Shown here: positions 36,955 to 48,365 of the stretch, piece by piece
Layout of the letters: each line of letters opens with the position of its first letter
How positions within the stretch are numbered: position 1 is the stretch's first letter
From: Tigriopus japonicus
Lineage: Eukaryota; Arthropoda; Copepoda; Harpacticoida; Harpacticidae
DNA: 64,000 bases
NCBI GenBank assembly: GCA_010645155.1
Contig: CM021317.1
Location: 5,531,123-5,595,122 of the forward strand
Direction: 5' to 3'
Made by a program: the position numbers and the translations under genes
Notes under the pieces: model-generated
Database searches by the model: none
What the model was told of the DNA's origin: nothing
Seen by the model: only the letters and a program-made list of their open reading frames with translations

Positions 36955-39900
36955 AAAAAACAAGAAATCTTAGTTTTTTCAAAAACCTCTTCGTCCAGAG
37001 AATTCCGTGGTTCTTGTCTAAGGAAATAAACACAACGAGCTCGCGTAACTTCACATTCGTTGTGTTGTTCTAAGGCGAGCCTCGCGAGGCCAATTCGCTC
37101 CAAATTGACAGAATAAATACTGGATCCTCGAGCTATTGAAAAAGATGTGGAAAAACTTTCCAACTCATCAAGGACTCTTTGCGAAAGTACAACATAACAT
37201 CTCTATTAAAAAATCTCCAAGTGCTCTCAGTGTTTTTATCCTTGTCTAAGAGTAACTCAATTACGTAGAGAAGGCCGCGAATCCCTGAAGGTTGAGAGTG
37301 GAGAGCTCGTGCTTGAAAATTGCGTCTTACCTGAGGCAAAGGCTTCATCATCTTGCTATTGAGCACCTTCAGTCCGCTTCAGACACTTCACATGTATCTA
37401 GTATGTACGTATATTTGTTTCCACCAAGGCTCGACTTGGTCAAAGGACGGGTCTAAGTCACAAGATCGGTCTCCAAGTGACTTGAAGTGACTACTACAAA
37501 AGGGATCATGGAAGGGAATGCAGCACTAAGTATTATTATTGCTGGGTGCATATTGTACCACTGACGAATCAGAACGAGAGAGAGGTAGCATGAGAATGCA
37601 GGAAAAGGATAAGATTTTGGTAATAACACCTGCATTGGCGTGAAACCGAGATTTCGTCCCCTCTTTTTACCTCGACTAATTTGGTTTGGATCAGAGTGTG
37701 AAAAATACGCATTGATACCAGAAATGGGTAAAGGAACTTAACATGAACTTGAGCTCTAAGAAAAGATGAGGATTTAAAAGTTACCTTACTGGAAAACAAT
37801 GGATGACAGATCGAGTGGTTTATTTTGTTTTTAACATACATTTTTGTTCAAAACATAAAAAACGAGGAATTTGATTAACCCTCTGATGAAGCTAAACATT
37901 GAACCTTGAATAAGTCAGTCAATCTCCAAAGATAAAATAAAAAAGTAAAACAAGATATTTTTTGCCATATCATTTGTTCGTGATGAAATGATGATAAGAT
38001 GCTTTGAGAATGAAGAAAATTTCATTGTAGCAAGCAGGGTAGTCCATAATTCAAGGATCGAGACGTCGGATCAGGTTTACTCCTTCACAAAAAAGGTCAT
38101 ATGTTTTGTGTAAGGAGAGGCATTTTTCAAGTATACTTCAGCAATTGATTTCCACCCTTTTTGGGTCTCTTTAGCGTTCTCAGGTTTCATTTTTATGGCA
38201 CCATGCAGGAGATGATTAACAAAAAAAAATAGTTGAACAATGCCTTCATAGCTTCTTTTTCGCTTGTGGTCAAAATATGGAAGCATGCCTGTAGTCTGCA
38301 CCGGTGCGGACATAGCATACGAGCTAAAATTTACTTATTCATCATACATTGTTTGAAATAATTGTCTTTCGAGGACTGTTTTTTCAGCTTGGTTTCGGCG
38401 AACGTACTTGGCGAAAACACACTAAACCATGTAAACCAAACTCATATGAACTTGTGACTGAATATGCTAAGCAAGTGTTGGTTTTTTGTCCTGTCATATC
38501 GAAACTAGTCAAACTCGACAATTCTTGGGAGCAGCCTTTCACTGAAGAACTCAAATGAGCCCTGGCAAAACTGGGAACTAACTCTCTATGGCCCTGTTTA
38601 GCAGGAAATTCGTGTCCGATTATTCCGGAGAATTGATGGATTGCGACAGAAATTGTAGAGTGCGTCGAAAGCCAAAACTAATGTGAATGTGTTAACTAAC
38701 ACAAGCAATCACATATTACGCAAATAAATCTCCATGGCGACATTGACCATTCAACAGTAATACTTTTGTCATTTAAGGTTACGTTTATATTAAAAATCAT
38801 CAGAGTTCCTGACCAACAAAGGTTGGTCTCAATGAAAGGGACTGGACAATTTGGAATGCCAAAAATTGTTGCTCAGATATGTTTTTTCGTTTGTTTGTTA
38901 AGAAATTACGAGAAAACGAAAATAGATATTTTTCGTTAAACTCGTGGTGTTTATCAATGAATACAAGGAACTTTAAAAAATTTCCATTCATTTCAAGGAG
39001 ACATCTACTTCTAAGATTCAAGACCTTAAGAGAGGAGAGCCCCTCCTTTGCTTTTCTTTTACTCCACTATTTTGTTTTTTGAGAGAAGACAAGCGGGTAT
39101 TTGATTTAAAACACAATAGAAAAAATGATGTATGATTGAATACTTTTGCATACTAAGATTTGAAAAACAAGCACTATCTTTGTTTCCGACAGGATAACAA
39201 AAAGGTGCTATTGAACTATTTTTTAGTAATCATTTTTACCTTACTTGTCTACACATACATGGCGACAAATGGTAAAATGCTAGCTAGAAGTTCCTTGTAT
39301 TCACCTGAAAGTCTCAGCTAATGGTTATGAACGATTTTAAAGAAAACCAACATTCACTTCACCTAGATGGCTCTTACATGATTTAGCATGCCCTCAACAC
39401 ATCCCACTTTGGTGACCTCTCTTGTTCTCAAAATGAACAACTCGCCATCAGAGCAAGCCTTCTTAAGGAAGCAAAATTTAGCTTCAATCAAAGAGAAAAA
39501 TGACAGTCAGCGCCACCTTGAGGTAGAAACGGTAGTGGGTGCTTCTGTTTACTCTTTGGCCTTAATTTGTGATTAATCAGCATGGCTTTTGATTTTTGAA
39601 CAGAATAATATTATAGCTGAGCTCTAAAAGAGTTGACATAGGAAGAGAAATCCACTGTAAGATGGAAGTTGCAATTTTGGCAACAAGTTTAAGTTGAGGA
39701 AAAATATGAAATCAAGAGAATTTGCCCCTGTTTTGGCTCTATCTAGTGGCACTTTTTGTAACCTTCAATTAAACTTCTTCCGAAGTAGCGGTTCTTTGGG
39801 GAGAACCAAGAAGGTCTCCAGAGGAAATTATAGATGTCCATGGGAAGAACCACTGAATCTCGCACGGTTCTCATGGTAATCAAAGGTTGCGAGAGTCTGT

Positions 39901-40013
39901 TCATAAGGATCGTCGCTTGTTTTGGTTGTCGTTAATGGTGTGTTGTGGTTCCCGCCAAGTCTCATTGTATTTTAATCCCAATCCCGGATAGTGTTCATCG
40001 TTCAAGCATCAAG
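36955..40013. other. Intergenic stretch with one coding-like frame
   Basis: No confident gene. A good donor context (CCTTTGCCTCAG/GTAAGA on the minus strand at ~37330) and a minus frame at 38313-38077 look protein-like but have no partner exons. The right end is the promoter and 5' UTR of RFC3; I see no TATA box there. Confidence 0.45.
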
Positions 40014-42219
40014 ATGTCGTTGTGGGTGGATAAGCACCGTCCCAAGAAGCTCTCCAAGATGGATTACCATCTGGAACTATCGGATCACTTGAGCCGTTTG
40101 GTGTCTTCGGGCGATTTTCCGCATCTTCTCATTCACGGTCCAAGTGGTGCCGGGAAAAAAACTCGAGTCATGGCTCTGTTACGCGAGCTTTACGGCAACG
40201 GCGTCGATCGACTCCGGATCGAGCATCAGGGATTTGAGACGCCCTCCAAGAAGAAGATTGAGATCGTCACCATCGCCTCCAATTACCACATTGAGGTAAA
40301 CAAGAGTCCAAAGGATGATCAATCGATCCTTTGGGAAGCTCAGTAGGGATAAATCGAAACCGACGAGATTTTTTTTGTTAATTTTATTTTAAATTATCAC
40401 TTTCCATGATTGATATCTTTCCCCTAACCATGCACACTTGGTTTTTTATTCAACATAAATTGATTCATGTAGTACTTTGTACTACATACAGAATATAAGT
40501 TGCAGTAGGATTGGTTTCATATCGTAATTATTGCCATGGGAAAGTTATTTTGGTCACAACATGTGATTTTACTTTCACTACAGATATTTCATTTCCGAGG
40601 TTTTCACAGGTAATGTAACGAAAGTATTTACTGTAATCTGGGATTCTTCAAGGTTCAAGGTTGTTCTTCAAGAACTCGAAGTATTTTTGAAGCTTTTTGA
40701 TCTGTTTTAATCCGATGAGGGATGTGCTGACAGCTCTGCCCCTTTGATTTGTCATAGGGAAGTCTTTCCATGGAAAAGGAATGTCGTGAAATCATTTCTA
40801 GTGTCTATGAAATGGGCCATTTTTGCTTTAGTTGGGAGATCTTGTTCAAGGAATATTTTACCTACTAACATTATTTGTTAGAAATTTCGGGAAGCCATTT
40901 ACACTTTTTAGTACTCATTCTCATCTATCTTTGAATTTGATTTGGTGGAACGTTTTCATTTAGCTCCTCGTCCTCTAAAAAGCAATAATTTTCACTTCAT
41001 CTCAAACTAGACCATTGGTCAACGTAAACACGATTTGTTTAAATACAAAGGTAATGATTAGACGAAGCCTTAGAAAAAGTGAAATAAAAACTGCCAAAAT
41101 GATTGACTCGTCAACCATGTTTCGTTCACATTTCACAATCGTCATGTTAAAATCATAAAACGTTACCCAATTTCCGGGATACCCATCGGAATTCTAAACA
41201 TGATTGACCTTTTTTAATGACAAGAATTATATGGTCTCAGGTGAATCCCAGTGATGTCGGGATCTATGATCGCATTGTGATCCAAGAGCTCATCAAGACC
41301 ATGGCCTCGTCTCAACAACTCAATAGCGAAGGTCAACGAGATTTCAAAGTGGTCCTCTTGACCGAGGTGGATCGACTCACCAAAGACGCTCAACACGCCC
41401 TAAGGCGGACCATGGAAAAATACATGGCCACTTGTCGGATCCTCTTGGTCACCAACTCCACGTCCAAGGTGATAACTAAAGCCCAATGTTATGTAACTTT
41501 AATGCCATAATGTATGAAATTGATTTCAGGTGATTCCGGCCATTCGATCTCGATGTCTGAACATTCGAATCCCAGCTCCATCTTTGAACGAAGTGATGTC
41601 GGTGCTTCAAACCGTGGCCAAGAAAGAAGGCTGCAATCTGCCTTCAGAATTGGCGCAGAAAATCGCCGAAAAATCCAGGCGTAATTTGAGGTACATTGAA
41701 TTTGGAGTTCAAAGGTTTTTGAAGTTCAAGACTTTACATAATCTTTCTAGACGAGCCATCTTACTCACTGAGGCCTGTAAGGTACAACAATACCCTTTTA
41801 AGAACGATCAGAATGTCATGGACTTGGACTGGGAGGTCTTTTTGAAGGACACGGCTCAACAAATCGTCCAGGAACAGAGCCCAAAGCGATTGCAAGAAGT
41901 CAGGGGTCGATTGTACGAACTCTTGACTCACTGTATCCCTCCGGATGTGATCTTTATGTAAGTAATATCATATTAGTGAACACGTGTTTCTCAAAAGGAT
42001 TTTTTGAACGCTTCCTTTCCTTTAAAATGCAGTGGCCTTCATAAGGAATTGGTGAAAAACTGTGATGGTGAGCTTCGGACGGAGGTAACTCATTTGGCGG
42101 CCCAATATGAGCATCGTTTGACCCAAGGCAACAAGAGCATTTACCATTTGGAGGCCTTTGTAGCTAAGTTCATGTCCATCTACATGAAATTTGTCGAGGA
42201 AACCATGGGCGATTTTTAA
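40014..42219 (+). CDS. RFC3: Replication factor C subunit 3 (clamp-loader ATPase subunit)
   Basis: RFC3 is a small subunit of the pentameric nuclear clamp loader, which opens PCNA and places it on primer-template junctions for DNA replication and repair. Five exons are 40014-40295, 41241-41468, 41530-41690, 41751-41957 and 42033-42219. Introns are about 945, 61, 60 and 75 nt, and the coding length is 354 residues, against 356 in human. The start MSLWVDKHRPKKL is the canonical N-terminus. Walker A is GPSGAGKKT at residues 42-50; PSKKKIEI and TIASNYH follow. The Walker B region is VVLLTEVDRLTKDAQHALRR, keeping the Thr-Glu-Val form typical of RFC3 instead of DEAD. Next come EKYMATCRILL, sensor 1 (NSTSK) and the SRC motif (IRSRC), then the C-terminal collar helices through YHLEAFVAKFM. 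The second donor (GTGATA) is weak. An AATAAA begins three bases after the stop. Confidence 0.98.
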
Positions 42220-42222
42220 AAG

Positions 42223-42228
42223 AATAAA
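42223..42228 (+). terminator. Polyadenylation signal AATAAA of RFC3
   Basis: AATAAA begins three bases after the TAA stop of RFC3, implying a 3' UTR of only about 20-40 nt. That fits the tight convergent arrangement with PHF14, whose stop is at 42460. Confidence 0.7.
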
Positions 42229-42459
42229 CTCTCGGACACTAAACCAAGAACTCGAACGAACGACTTTGGGTAAATGGGATGGGACCCAACTAAAATTGTA
42301 TTATCTCCCCTGGGGACTGATGAGCATAGATGGAGATTTTTAAGTGGGGGATTTCGTTTCTCTCTGAAGGAATCTTTCTTAGCTGCGTTGCGCCACCTCG
42401 AATTGAATTTACGTACATACACACGATCAAACACATCCACGACACGATCCTCAAAATCC

Positions 42460-45096
42460 TCAATCGAGATGCCAGTCGGAATCGACCTCGGATGGGTCAC
42501 ATTCGCTACAATGCCAACTGTAGCCCATCACCTTGGGACTCTTTCGACAAGGTGGGATGAGACAGGAAAAGTGGTAGCACTTCTTGCACTCGTCACACCG
42601 AACCAGGTTCGAATTGGTCCCGCCTGTGTGGCACTTGTCACACATGGTCCGCACATCCTGGTCTCTGGGGGCGGATCGGCGTTTCTGGCGTTTACGAGGT
42701 GGACTCCCACTGGTGGGTGTGACCTCGAGGACGAGAGGAGACCCACCACTACTGTGGCTCAAAGTCTCGTCGGCCACTCCATTATTATATGGGATGACAG
42801 GGGGATTGGTTGAGGATGAGGGAGTTGTCGTCGTTCCGTTGCTGGTTGTGGGAGGACGATTGTTCGGGGTCTTGATCTTCAGCTTGATGCTCTTGGGCTT
42901 GATCCGGACGGTACAGCCATTTTCATCCTCGACCATCTCCAGGTCTTCGGATTCTTCGCCGTCGGATGAGGCATCTTGAAGGTTTTGCAGTTGCTTCTTA
43001 CGCTCCTCTTTCTTCTTGCGCTTCTTTTCCTTGCGTTTGCGACGCTCTTCTCGGCGTTCCTCTTTCTCTCTCTTGCGCTGTTCCTTAGTTTTGGTCTTGG
43101 CGTTGGTCGGATTGGTCACACTAGCACTTTCAATGAGGCTTTGACGACGAGCTTCGCTGATGGCATCATCTTCACTCTTGCCATTGGCATCTTCCCAGGA
43201 TTTGAGTTGCTCCCAACCGGATTCCCAGTCGCTATTGTCTCTGGAAGTTTTGGCCATGGCCTTGGCCGCAGCTTGACGGCGTTTTCGTTGGCCATTACTA
43301 CCTAGATCCACGGCCAAGGCCTCTTCATGGGCAGTGGCTCTATCACATTCGGAACACTGCCAACCGTACAGTTTGGACTTCTTCGGAATCCGCGTCAGAG
43401 GCGGTGTGAGACAGCCCATGTGGTAGTTCAATTGACACGTGTCGCAATGAGCGAGCAAATGCTGGTCTCGAGTCATCTTGCACAGGGCACAGGTTTTCAT
43501 GGACATGGATTGGCCCCAAACGGTGGCCTTGGCTTGCACATTGGGCGTGACAATCTCGACGGCTCGAATCAGAGGCTTCAAGGCGGCGCAATCCGGCACA
43601 TTGGCTCCATTGGTCGGAGTCAAAACCGAGAGGGTGTTGCGAAACATTTGGGCCAGTTCACGGGCACTCTCATTCTTTTCCCGAGAAGTCTCACTATTGC
43701 GGTTCAAGAGCTCATATTTGGGCCGAATGATGGTCTCTTCCTTCCGGAGTTGGGAATGCCGATGGATCTGTTCTGACAAATTGGCTTTCAGTTCCTCGAT
43801 CCGCTTCTGACGATCGCCGTAATAGGCCACGTATTCCACGGTCAAAGCGGGCGCCACGCCCCATTTCTTCCTCGACTCGCCTACACTGAGGACTTGTTGC
43901 TCATGAAGCAATTGTCGACCCACACTCATGCCTTTGATCTCGCCCATGCGTTGAATTTTTCGCACGGCTGAGGCGCTAGTGGTGATCATTCGGGCCATCT
44001 TTTGGGTGGGTACCCAAGGGGTGCGTTTGACGGTCTCATTTTGAAACTTGATCTGTTGTCGAGCGAGCTTCCTCAAAATGCGTTGATCCGGAGTTTCCGT
44101 GCTCAAATCACGTTTGCCATCCACGGCAGGCAATGGATTGTTCATATGTCGAGCCACCGTGAGCACGTTGCGCTTCTTCGTTTCGATGAGCAACGTTAGG
44201 TATGCGTGTTTCCGTCGTCGAATCACGGTTTTATCGGTGTGAACCTTGCAATGGGCCAAATAAGGATCGGACTCGCCATAAGCGGGTTCCTGGAGGAGTC
44301 CGTGGATTTGAGCGCACATCACGTGGAAATAAGATTTGCACATCCCGGCGTCACAGGCGATGGTCACGCCGGTTTTGGCCATTCGAGGCTCTTCACACAA
44401 CGAACACGGCCTCCGACCCCAATTAGCGTAGTTCATTTCGAAAATGGTGATGCACGTGAGACGATCCGGTAGACCAAAAGCCACGCCCGGCATGTACAAG
44501 GCACACACCAGATGAACCCATCGTCCCACATCCGTCTCCTTGAAGATGCCGCCCTCACACGGACACAGATCACAGTTGGGTGCGATTTTCAGTCCGGCAT
44601 GACATGGCTCGCAAAACCAGGGCTCGGTGCTGGCCTCCGAAACCGTGGAAGCGATGGAACCACTCTCAATGATTCCGTAGCATCCCTCGTGGACGGAGAT
44701 GCCGCACCCGTCGCACTCGACAATCTCATTGGCATCGCTACTGGATTGACCCAAGCAGACACCGCAAATCAAAACCGGCGGTTTATCCACCGCTTCAGCT
44801 TTGACTTTGGCGGCGAGAAGGAGAAGATCTTTCGTGTTGAGCTCTTGTTTGAGATTGTCCAGTTCGTCATTGTCTTCATCGTCGTCGTCGGATTCGACCT
44901 CACTACTAGAGCTGGAGGAGGAATCATTGCCGGAACTGTCGTCACGATCTTTGTCTTTGTGTTTCTCGTCATCAATTTGAAACTCGGAGTCATCCGAGCT
45001 CTCATCACCGGCTAATTGATCCTCGAGCAAAGCGATGTCTTGTGAAGGTTTGACCTGTCGTTTGCCTGGATCTCGGTTCCGAAACAGGAATTCCAT
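42460..45096 (-). CDS. PHF14: PHD finger protein 14 orthologue, intronless coding region
   Basis: PHF14 is a nuclear chromatin reader that binds histone H3 tails and has been linked to transcriptional repression. One uninterrupted frame gives 878 residues, close to the human protein (about 890-950). Order: acidic Ser/Asp/Glu region (~20-90), PHD1 (~111-165, ICGVCLG ... CDGCGISVHEGCYG ... WFCEPC), extended PHD with zinc knuckle (~175-286, CDLCPCEGGIFKETDVGRWV ... ACDAGMCKSYFHVMCAQ), a coiled coil (~431-470), PHD2 (~536-584, CALCKMTRDQHLLAHCDTCQ), a Lys/Arg/Glu-rich helix (~671-702), and PHD3 (~819-867, CDKC ... CDECKKCYHFSCL). The ATG at 45096 was chosen over the longer open frame because an acceptor (ttatttccatttcag at ~45112) lies just upstream, implying a 5' UTR intron. 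The lack of coding introns is unusual, since neighbours are split. Confidence 0.97.
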   Translation of the reverse strand: MEFLFRNRDPGKRQVKPSQDIALLEDQLAGDESSDDSEFQIDDEKHKDKDRDDSSGNDSSSSSSSEVESDDDDEDNDELDNLKQELNTKDLLLLAAKVKAEAVDKPPVLICGVCLGQSSSDANEIVECDGCGISVHEGCYGIIESGSIASTVSEASTEPWFCEPCHAGLKIAPNCDLCPCEGGIFKETDVGRWVHLVCALYMPGVAFGLPDRLTCITIFEMNYANWGRRPCSLCEEPRMAKTGVTIACDAGMCKSYFHVMCAQIHGLLQEPAYGESDPYLAHCKVHTDKTVIRRRKHAYLTLLIETKKRNVLTVARHMNNPLPAVDGKRDLSTETPDQRILRKLARQQIKFQNETVKRTPWVPTQKMARMITTSASAVRKIQRMGEIKGMSVGRQLLHEQQVLSVGESRKKWGVAPALTVEYVAYYGDRQKRIEELKANLSEQIHRHSQLRKEETIIRPKYELLNRNSETSREKNESARELAQMFRNTLSVLTPTNGANVPDCAALKPLIRAVEIVTPNVQAKATVWGQSMSMKTCALCKMTRDQHLLAHCDTCQLNYHMGCLTPPLTRIPKKSKLYGWQCSECDRATAHEEALAVDLGSNGQRKRRQAAAKAMAKTSRDNSDWESGWEQLKSWEDANGKSEDDAISEARRQSLIESASVTNPTNAKTKTKEQRKREKEERREERRKRKEKKRKKKEERKKQLQNLQDASSDGEESEDLEMVEDENGCTVRIKPKSIKLKIKTPNNRPPTTSNGTTTTPSSSTNPPVIPYNNGVADETLSHSSGGSPLVLEVTPTSGSPPRKRQKRRSAPRDQDVRTMCDKCHTGGTNSNLVRCDECKKCYHFSCLIPPCRKSPKVMGYSWHCSECDPSEVDSDWHLD

Positions 45097-45140
45097 GATA
45101 GATGCCGCTGACTGAAATGGAAATAAGGAAAAAATATTAA

Positions 45141-45330
45141 TGAGTAGCTCAGTGGTTTCTATGGTCATTCATGGCTCGAGACAGCAGGCAGGGTGCAGGT
45201 TTGAATCCCAAACCTTCCATTCAAGTGCTGCCAAGGCGGTTCTATTCATAATTCAAAACGAGTGTAACACACTCTCCCCTTCTCCATCAGCTTTTCAACG
45301 GATTAATCCTTCATCCAATGAACTCCTCAA
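45141..45330 (+). repeat. tRNA-derived SINE-like repeat
   Basis: It has an A box GTAGCTCAGTGG at ~45145 and a B box GGTTTGAATCC at ~45200. These are polymerase III promoter elements, spaced slightly wider than in a normal tRNA gene. The intervening sequence does not form a clean anticodon arm. The following ~110 bases (TGCCAAGGCGG ... ACGGATTAATCC) would be the SINE body. Ends and target duplication were not found, so the limits are approximate. Confidence 0.55.
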
Positions 45331-46579
45331 CCCAACTATTGCATTGTTTGTGAACACATAAACATCATTTTAAATAAATTTTAACTAACACCCCGCCATA
45401 ATAAGGTTCTGGCCCTATTTGTGGGGCAACCCTGAGCATGTTTTTATCCGCGGCTCAACCAATCAGCTGTGCTTCATTGGATCTTACAAGGTCAAGGAAA
45501 TAATGGATCAAATAGGCGTATACTTACATGCAATTATAGGGAACTAGATAGCGTTTGAAATCCGGTGATGGCGGTTCGAGTTCCGGCAAAATCCTCCGGC
45601 TAACCTTTCTTTTAACAGAGGTTCGAGTCTAACGGAGCGGGGAGAGAGAACGAGGCGAGGAGGAAAGGAGCCTCCTCTACTACAACCGCATTCTCTATGC
45701 TAGGTTTCAGTCTCCCCACAAAACTCGACGCTCAGCGTTGCCAAATAAGTATCACGGCCAGGCTTGCTAATCTATTCTTAATTTAGAAGACTCGTGATGA
45801 TAGATGCTGAATTTTCATGACAAATTCATAGATATTTTTGGGAAATAATTCATACATCTGAAAACAATTGGAAAGGACTAACACGAGGCGTCTGAGGTTG
45901 ACTCTGTAATCCTGGTATATGAAAGGATCATTTGGCGTCACTGAAAAGGATCGCAGTTTTGCGAACGGAAGGGAGACAGACGAGTTGGAGACCGGAGAAG
46001 AAGAAAACGAGGAAGGGAGGACGCCATCAGCTGAATTTCAACAGCTGTGAAACAATAAGGCAGGCTTTGATTGGGTTCATTTGGCTGTTTGGGCAGCCCC
46101 TTGAAGACATTGAGAAAAACTAGTAGAATGGACAAGAAACTAATCCATAGCAAAAAAAAAAAATGTCAGATAAATTGGAGACAATAAATTCTAAGTACTA
46201 GGGACAATATCTGGTCATTGATAGAGAAAATTTCATTGATACTCATTGATTTACATAATCAAAACTGGGTAAAAGCACCCTCGATAGAAGAATGTATGGG
46301 GTGATTCACATGTAAGAAACGGAACACCAAGTCATGTCAAAAACTCGGAATTGTTTTATCTCACAAGAGATGTTGAAAGTTCAATAGACGCGACACGTGT
46401 TTTGTGTTCCCTTTGTTCCGCTATTTTCTTAAATTCAAATTTTGGGAGGGAGAAAAGGTTGGAGTTCAGAACACATTGCTTTCAAAAATGATTCTTTACG
46501 TACGTGAAAAACTGTCGTCGCTTAGACAATGAACTAGGCGGAAATAATTTTTTGGACTCTTAAGTATTTGGCAAAGCAC

Positions 46580-46668
46580 ACAACGAAGGAGAGGTTCATA
46601 TAACATTTCTCTCACTAATTATAGATGACTTAGTTAGCTCTTCCGTTTCTTTTGGAACACCCGGTAGC
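46580..46668 (-). mobile_element. Mariner-like terminus, copy 1
   Basis: On the minus strand it starts CCGGGTGTTCCAAAAGAAAC and continues with homology to the copy at 57141 (CTAACTAA.TCAT...). The first ~30 bp are close matches, and weaker similarity reaches ~150 bp. A possible opposite end, AAGAAACGGAACACC, is at ~46313. No transposase is seen. Confidence 0.45.
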
Positions 46669-46740
46669 TTAATACATAGAGCTTCTTACTTTAAGAGTAT
46701 CGCTTTATACAAGAGGGATGTTAACGTTGATGGATGATAT

Positions 46741-47481
46741 CTAGAGCGGCCGAAAACATTTAATTAAATATATAAATATTTAATTTAAATATTTTACCAT
46801 ATTGAACACTTTTTAAATATTTGGGTTTTTTTCTTCCAAAACTAAAGGAAAATTCCCTTGGTTTCTTTGAATTATATCAAGAATCATCATGATTTCCGCA
46901 TATCTTTTGAAATATTGGCAAACAATCTGACCTTCCCAAAACAATATTTTCAAGATCTCCATTTTTTTATTTTTTAAGCCAATTGTTGAGGTGAATAGTC
47001 AACAAATAAATTGGGAAAGTATTCTGCGTGGGAAAGAAAAATTTGGTCGATTTGGCCTTGAAAATTACATTAACGGATTTGAATCTAGAAAAGAAAAGCA
47101 CAGCTCCAACCAAAAGAAAATTCGGGAAACTTTGGATTGAATGTTCAACCAAATCTTGGCCAATAACATTTTGATTAAATCTAGGGTAAAAATAAAGACT
47201 GTCAAGAATAACCAATTTTCACTCCATGGTAAGAATGTTTTCCCCCAAAGATTTGTCTACCTGCATTTTCGTCGTTGCAAAATTTTCATCAAAAATTTGG
47301 ATTTTGAATACAGAAGAAGCTCTAAAAATACCAAATTATTTCCCCTGAAAACCTACAAATTTAAATATTTTTTAAATATTTGGGTACTTTTTAAATATTT
47401 TCTTAAATATTTTGATGTTTTTTCCTTAAATATTATTTAAATATTTGGCCTTGAAAATTAAATATTTTCGGCCGCTCTAGT
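46741..47481. mobile_element. Nonautonomous hAT-like element, 741 bp
   Basis: Inverted ends are CTAGAGCGGCCGAAAA followed by (C/T)ATTTAA; the first 16 bp match exactly. AAATATTT motifs are repeated many times at 46765-46825 and 47360-47470, the position of subterminal transposase-binding repeats. The flanking octamers ATGATATC and GTGATGTG agree at 5 of 8, so the target duplication is decayed at best. No transposase is present. Confidence 0.7.
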
Positions 47482-48365
47482 GATGTGTTTCGAACCAGGA
47501 GTGCTGCCAGCCTTTGACTTTCATCGATGTTAAAAAGGGCAGGTTGTATTGAACTTTTTGAAAAGACCTGAACAGGGATCAATTTGGCAACACTCAAACT
47601 AGTTCGATTGCGAGTTCCATCGATAGTTATAAAAATGGATTTTGAGTTCGCAGTGCTGCCATATTTTATGGCAGATAATGTCTATTGCATGTTGAAAAGT
47701 TTAGTTGTGTTCAGATTTTTGACCCTAAAAACCAATATGGCAAAACTCTGCCAAAAATCCAACTCGTAACACATCAGTAGTATGAACGCATCTTTGTACC
47801 TGCTAAACTTTTTGGAAACCTACCAAACTCATTGGAAATCAAATAATATCCTAATGTGAACAAAGGCAGCACTGCAGCACTCTTTGTGGACTAAAGATGA
47901 CGATGGATACTCACCCAACTGAAATAACTGACACATTTTTGACTGGAATGTTATCGCAAAAAAACAAGTTACTCCAGCAATCGCCCAAGGGAGGATTTAC
48001 GCTAAAAGAGAGTCAGTCAGTCGACCTACCGAATTCATCCCAAATATTCCACAAAGTAACTTTTTATCACCATGTGAAGAAATGCTGTTATCATTACCAA
48101 TCTTTTGGAGGGTAGAAATGACGAAGATCCATTCAAAGAAACGGACCAAAAATGAATCCTTGTCAAATTTGCCACTAAATGATGGATCAGCTATAAAAAT
48201 TTGCTTCCATTTTCAGATGAAGCTGTGTAATCAGGACCTTTCCTTGGGTTCTGAATTCCTCGGGACTATCAACCGTAAGACCAAATAATCATTATCAAAG
48301 GGCTTACCAAAGTACAGGGAAATCCAATTGACTCTCAAACTGAACTCAAAACTTCAAAGTCTGTC
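47482..48365. other. Intergenic stretch, nothing identified
   Basis: About 880 bp between two mobile elements. Open frames at 47897-48115 and 48082-48288 have no recognisable features. Confidence 0.4.

Larger units (their letters stand above)
45097..46740. other. Upstream region of PHF14 with SINE-like and mariner-like pieces
   Basis: It contains the PHF14 5' UTR/promoter region, a tRNA-derived repeat (45141-45330) and a mariner-like terminus at ~46580-46670. A relatively GC-rich patch (~45560-45720) could be the PHF14 promoter. No other gene is seen. Confidence 0.45.

Noticed and set aside
37310..37366. Possible first exon for the TPR gene (CCTTTGCCTCAG before GTAAGA)
   Set aside because: Its phase from the nearest ATG is 0, while the downstream exon at 36431 needs phase 1, so it does not join in frame.
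42584..44472. Several plus-strand frames of 75-150 codons opposite PHF14
   Set aside because: They are antisense to a well-identified, uninterrupted PHF14 coding region.
45565..45630. Two GGTTCGAGT matches resembling tRNA B boxes
   Set aside because: No A box at a suitable distance and no cloverleaf could be folded.
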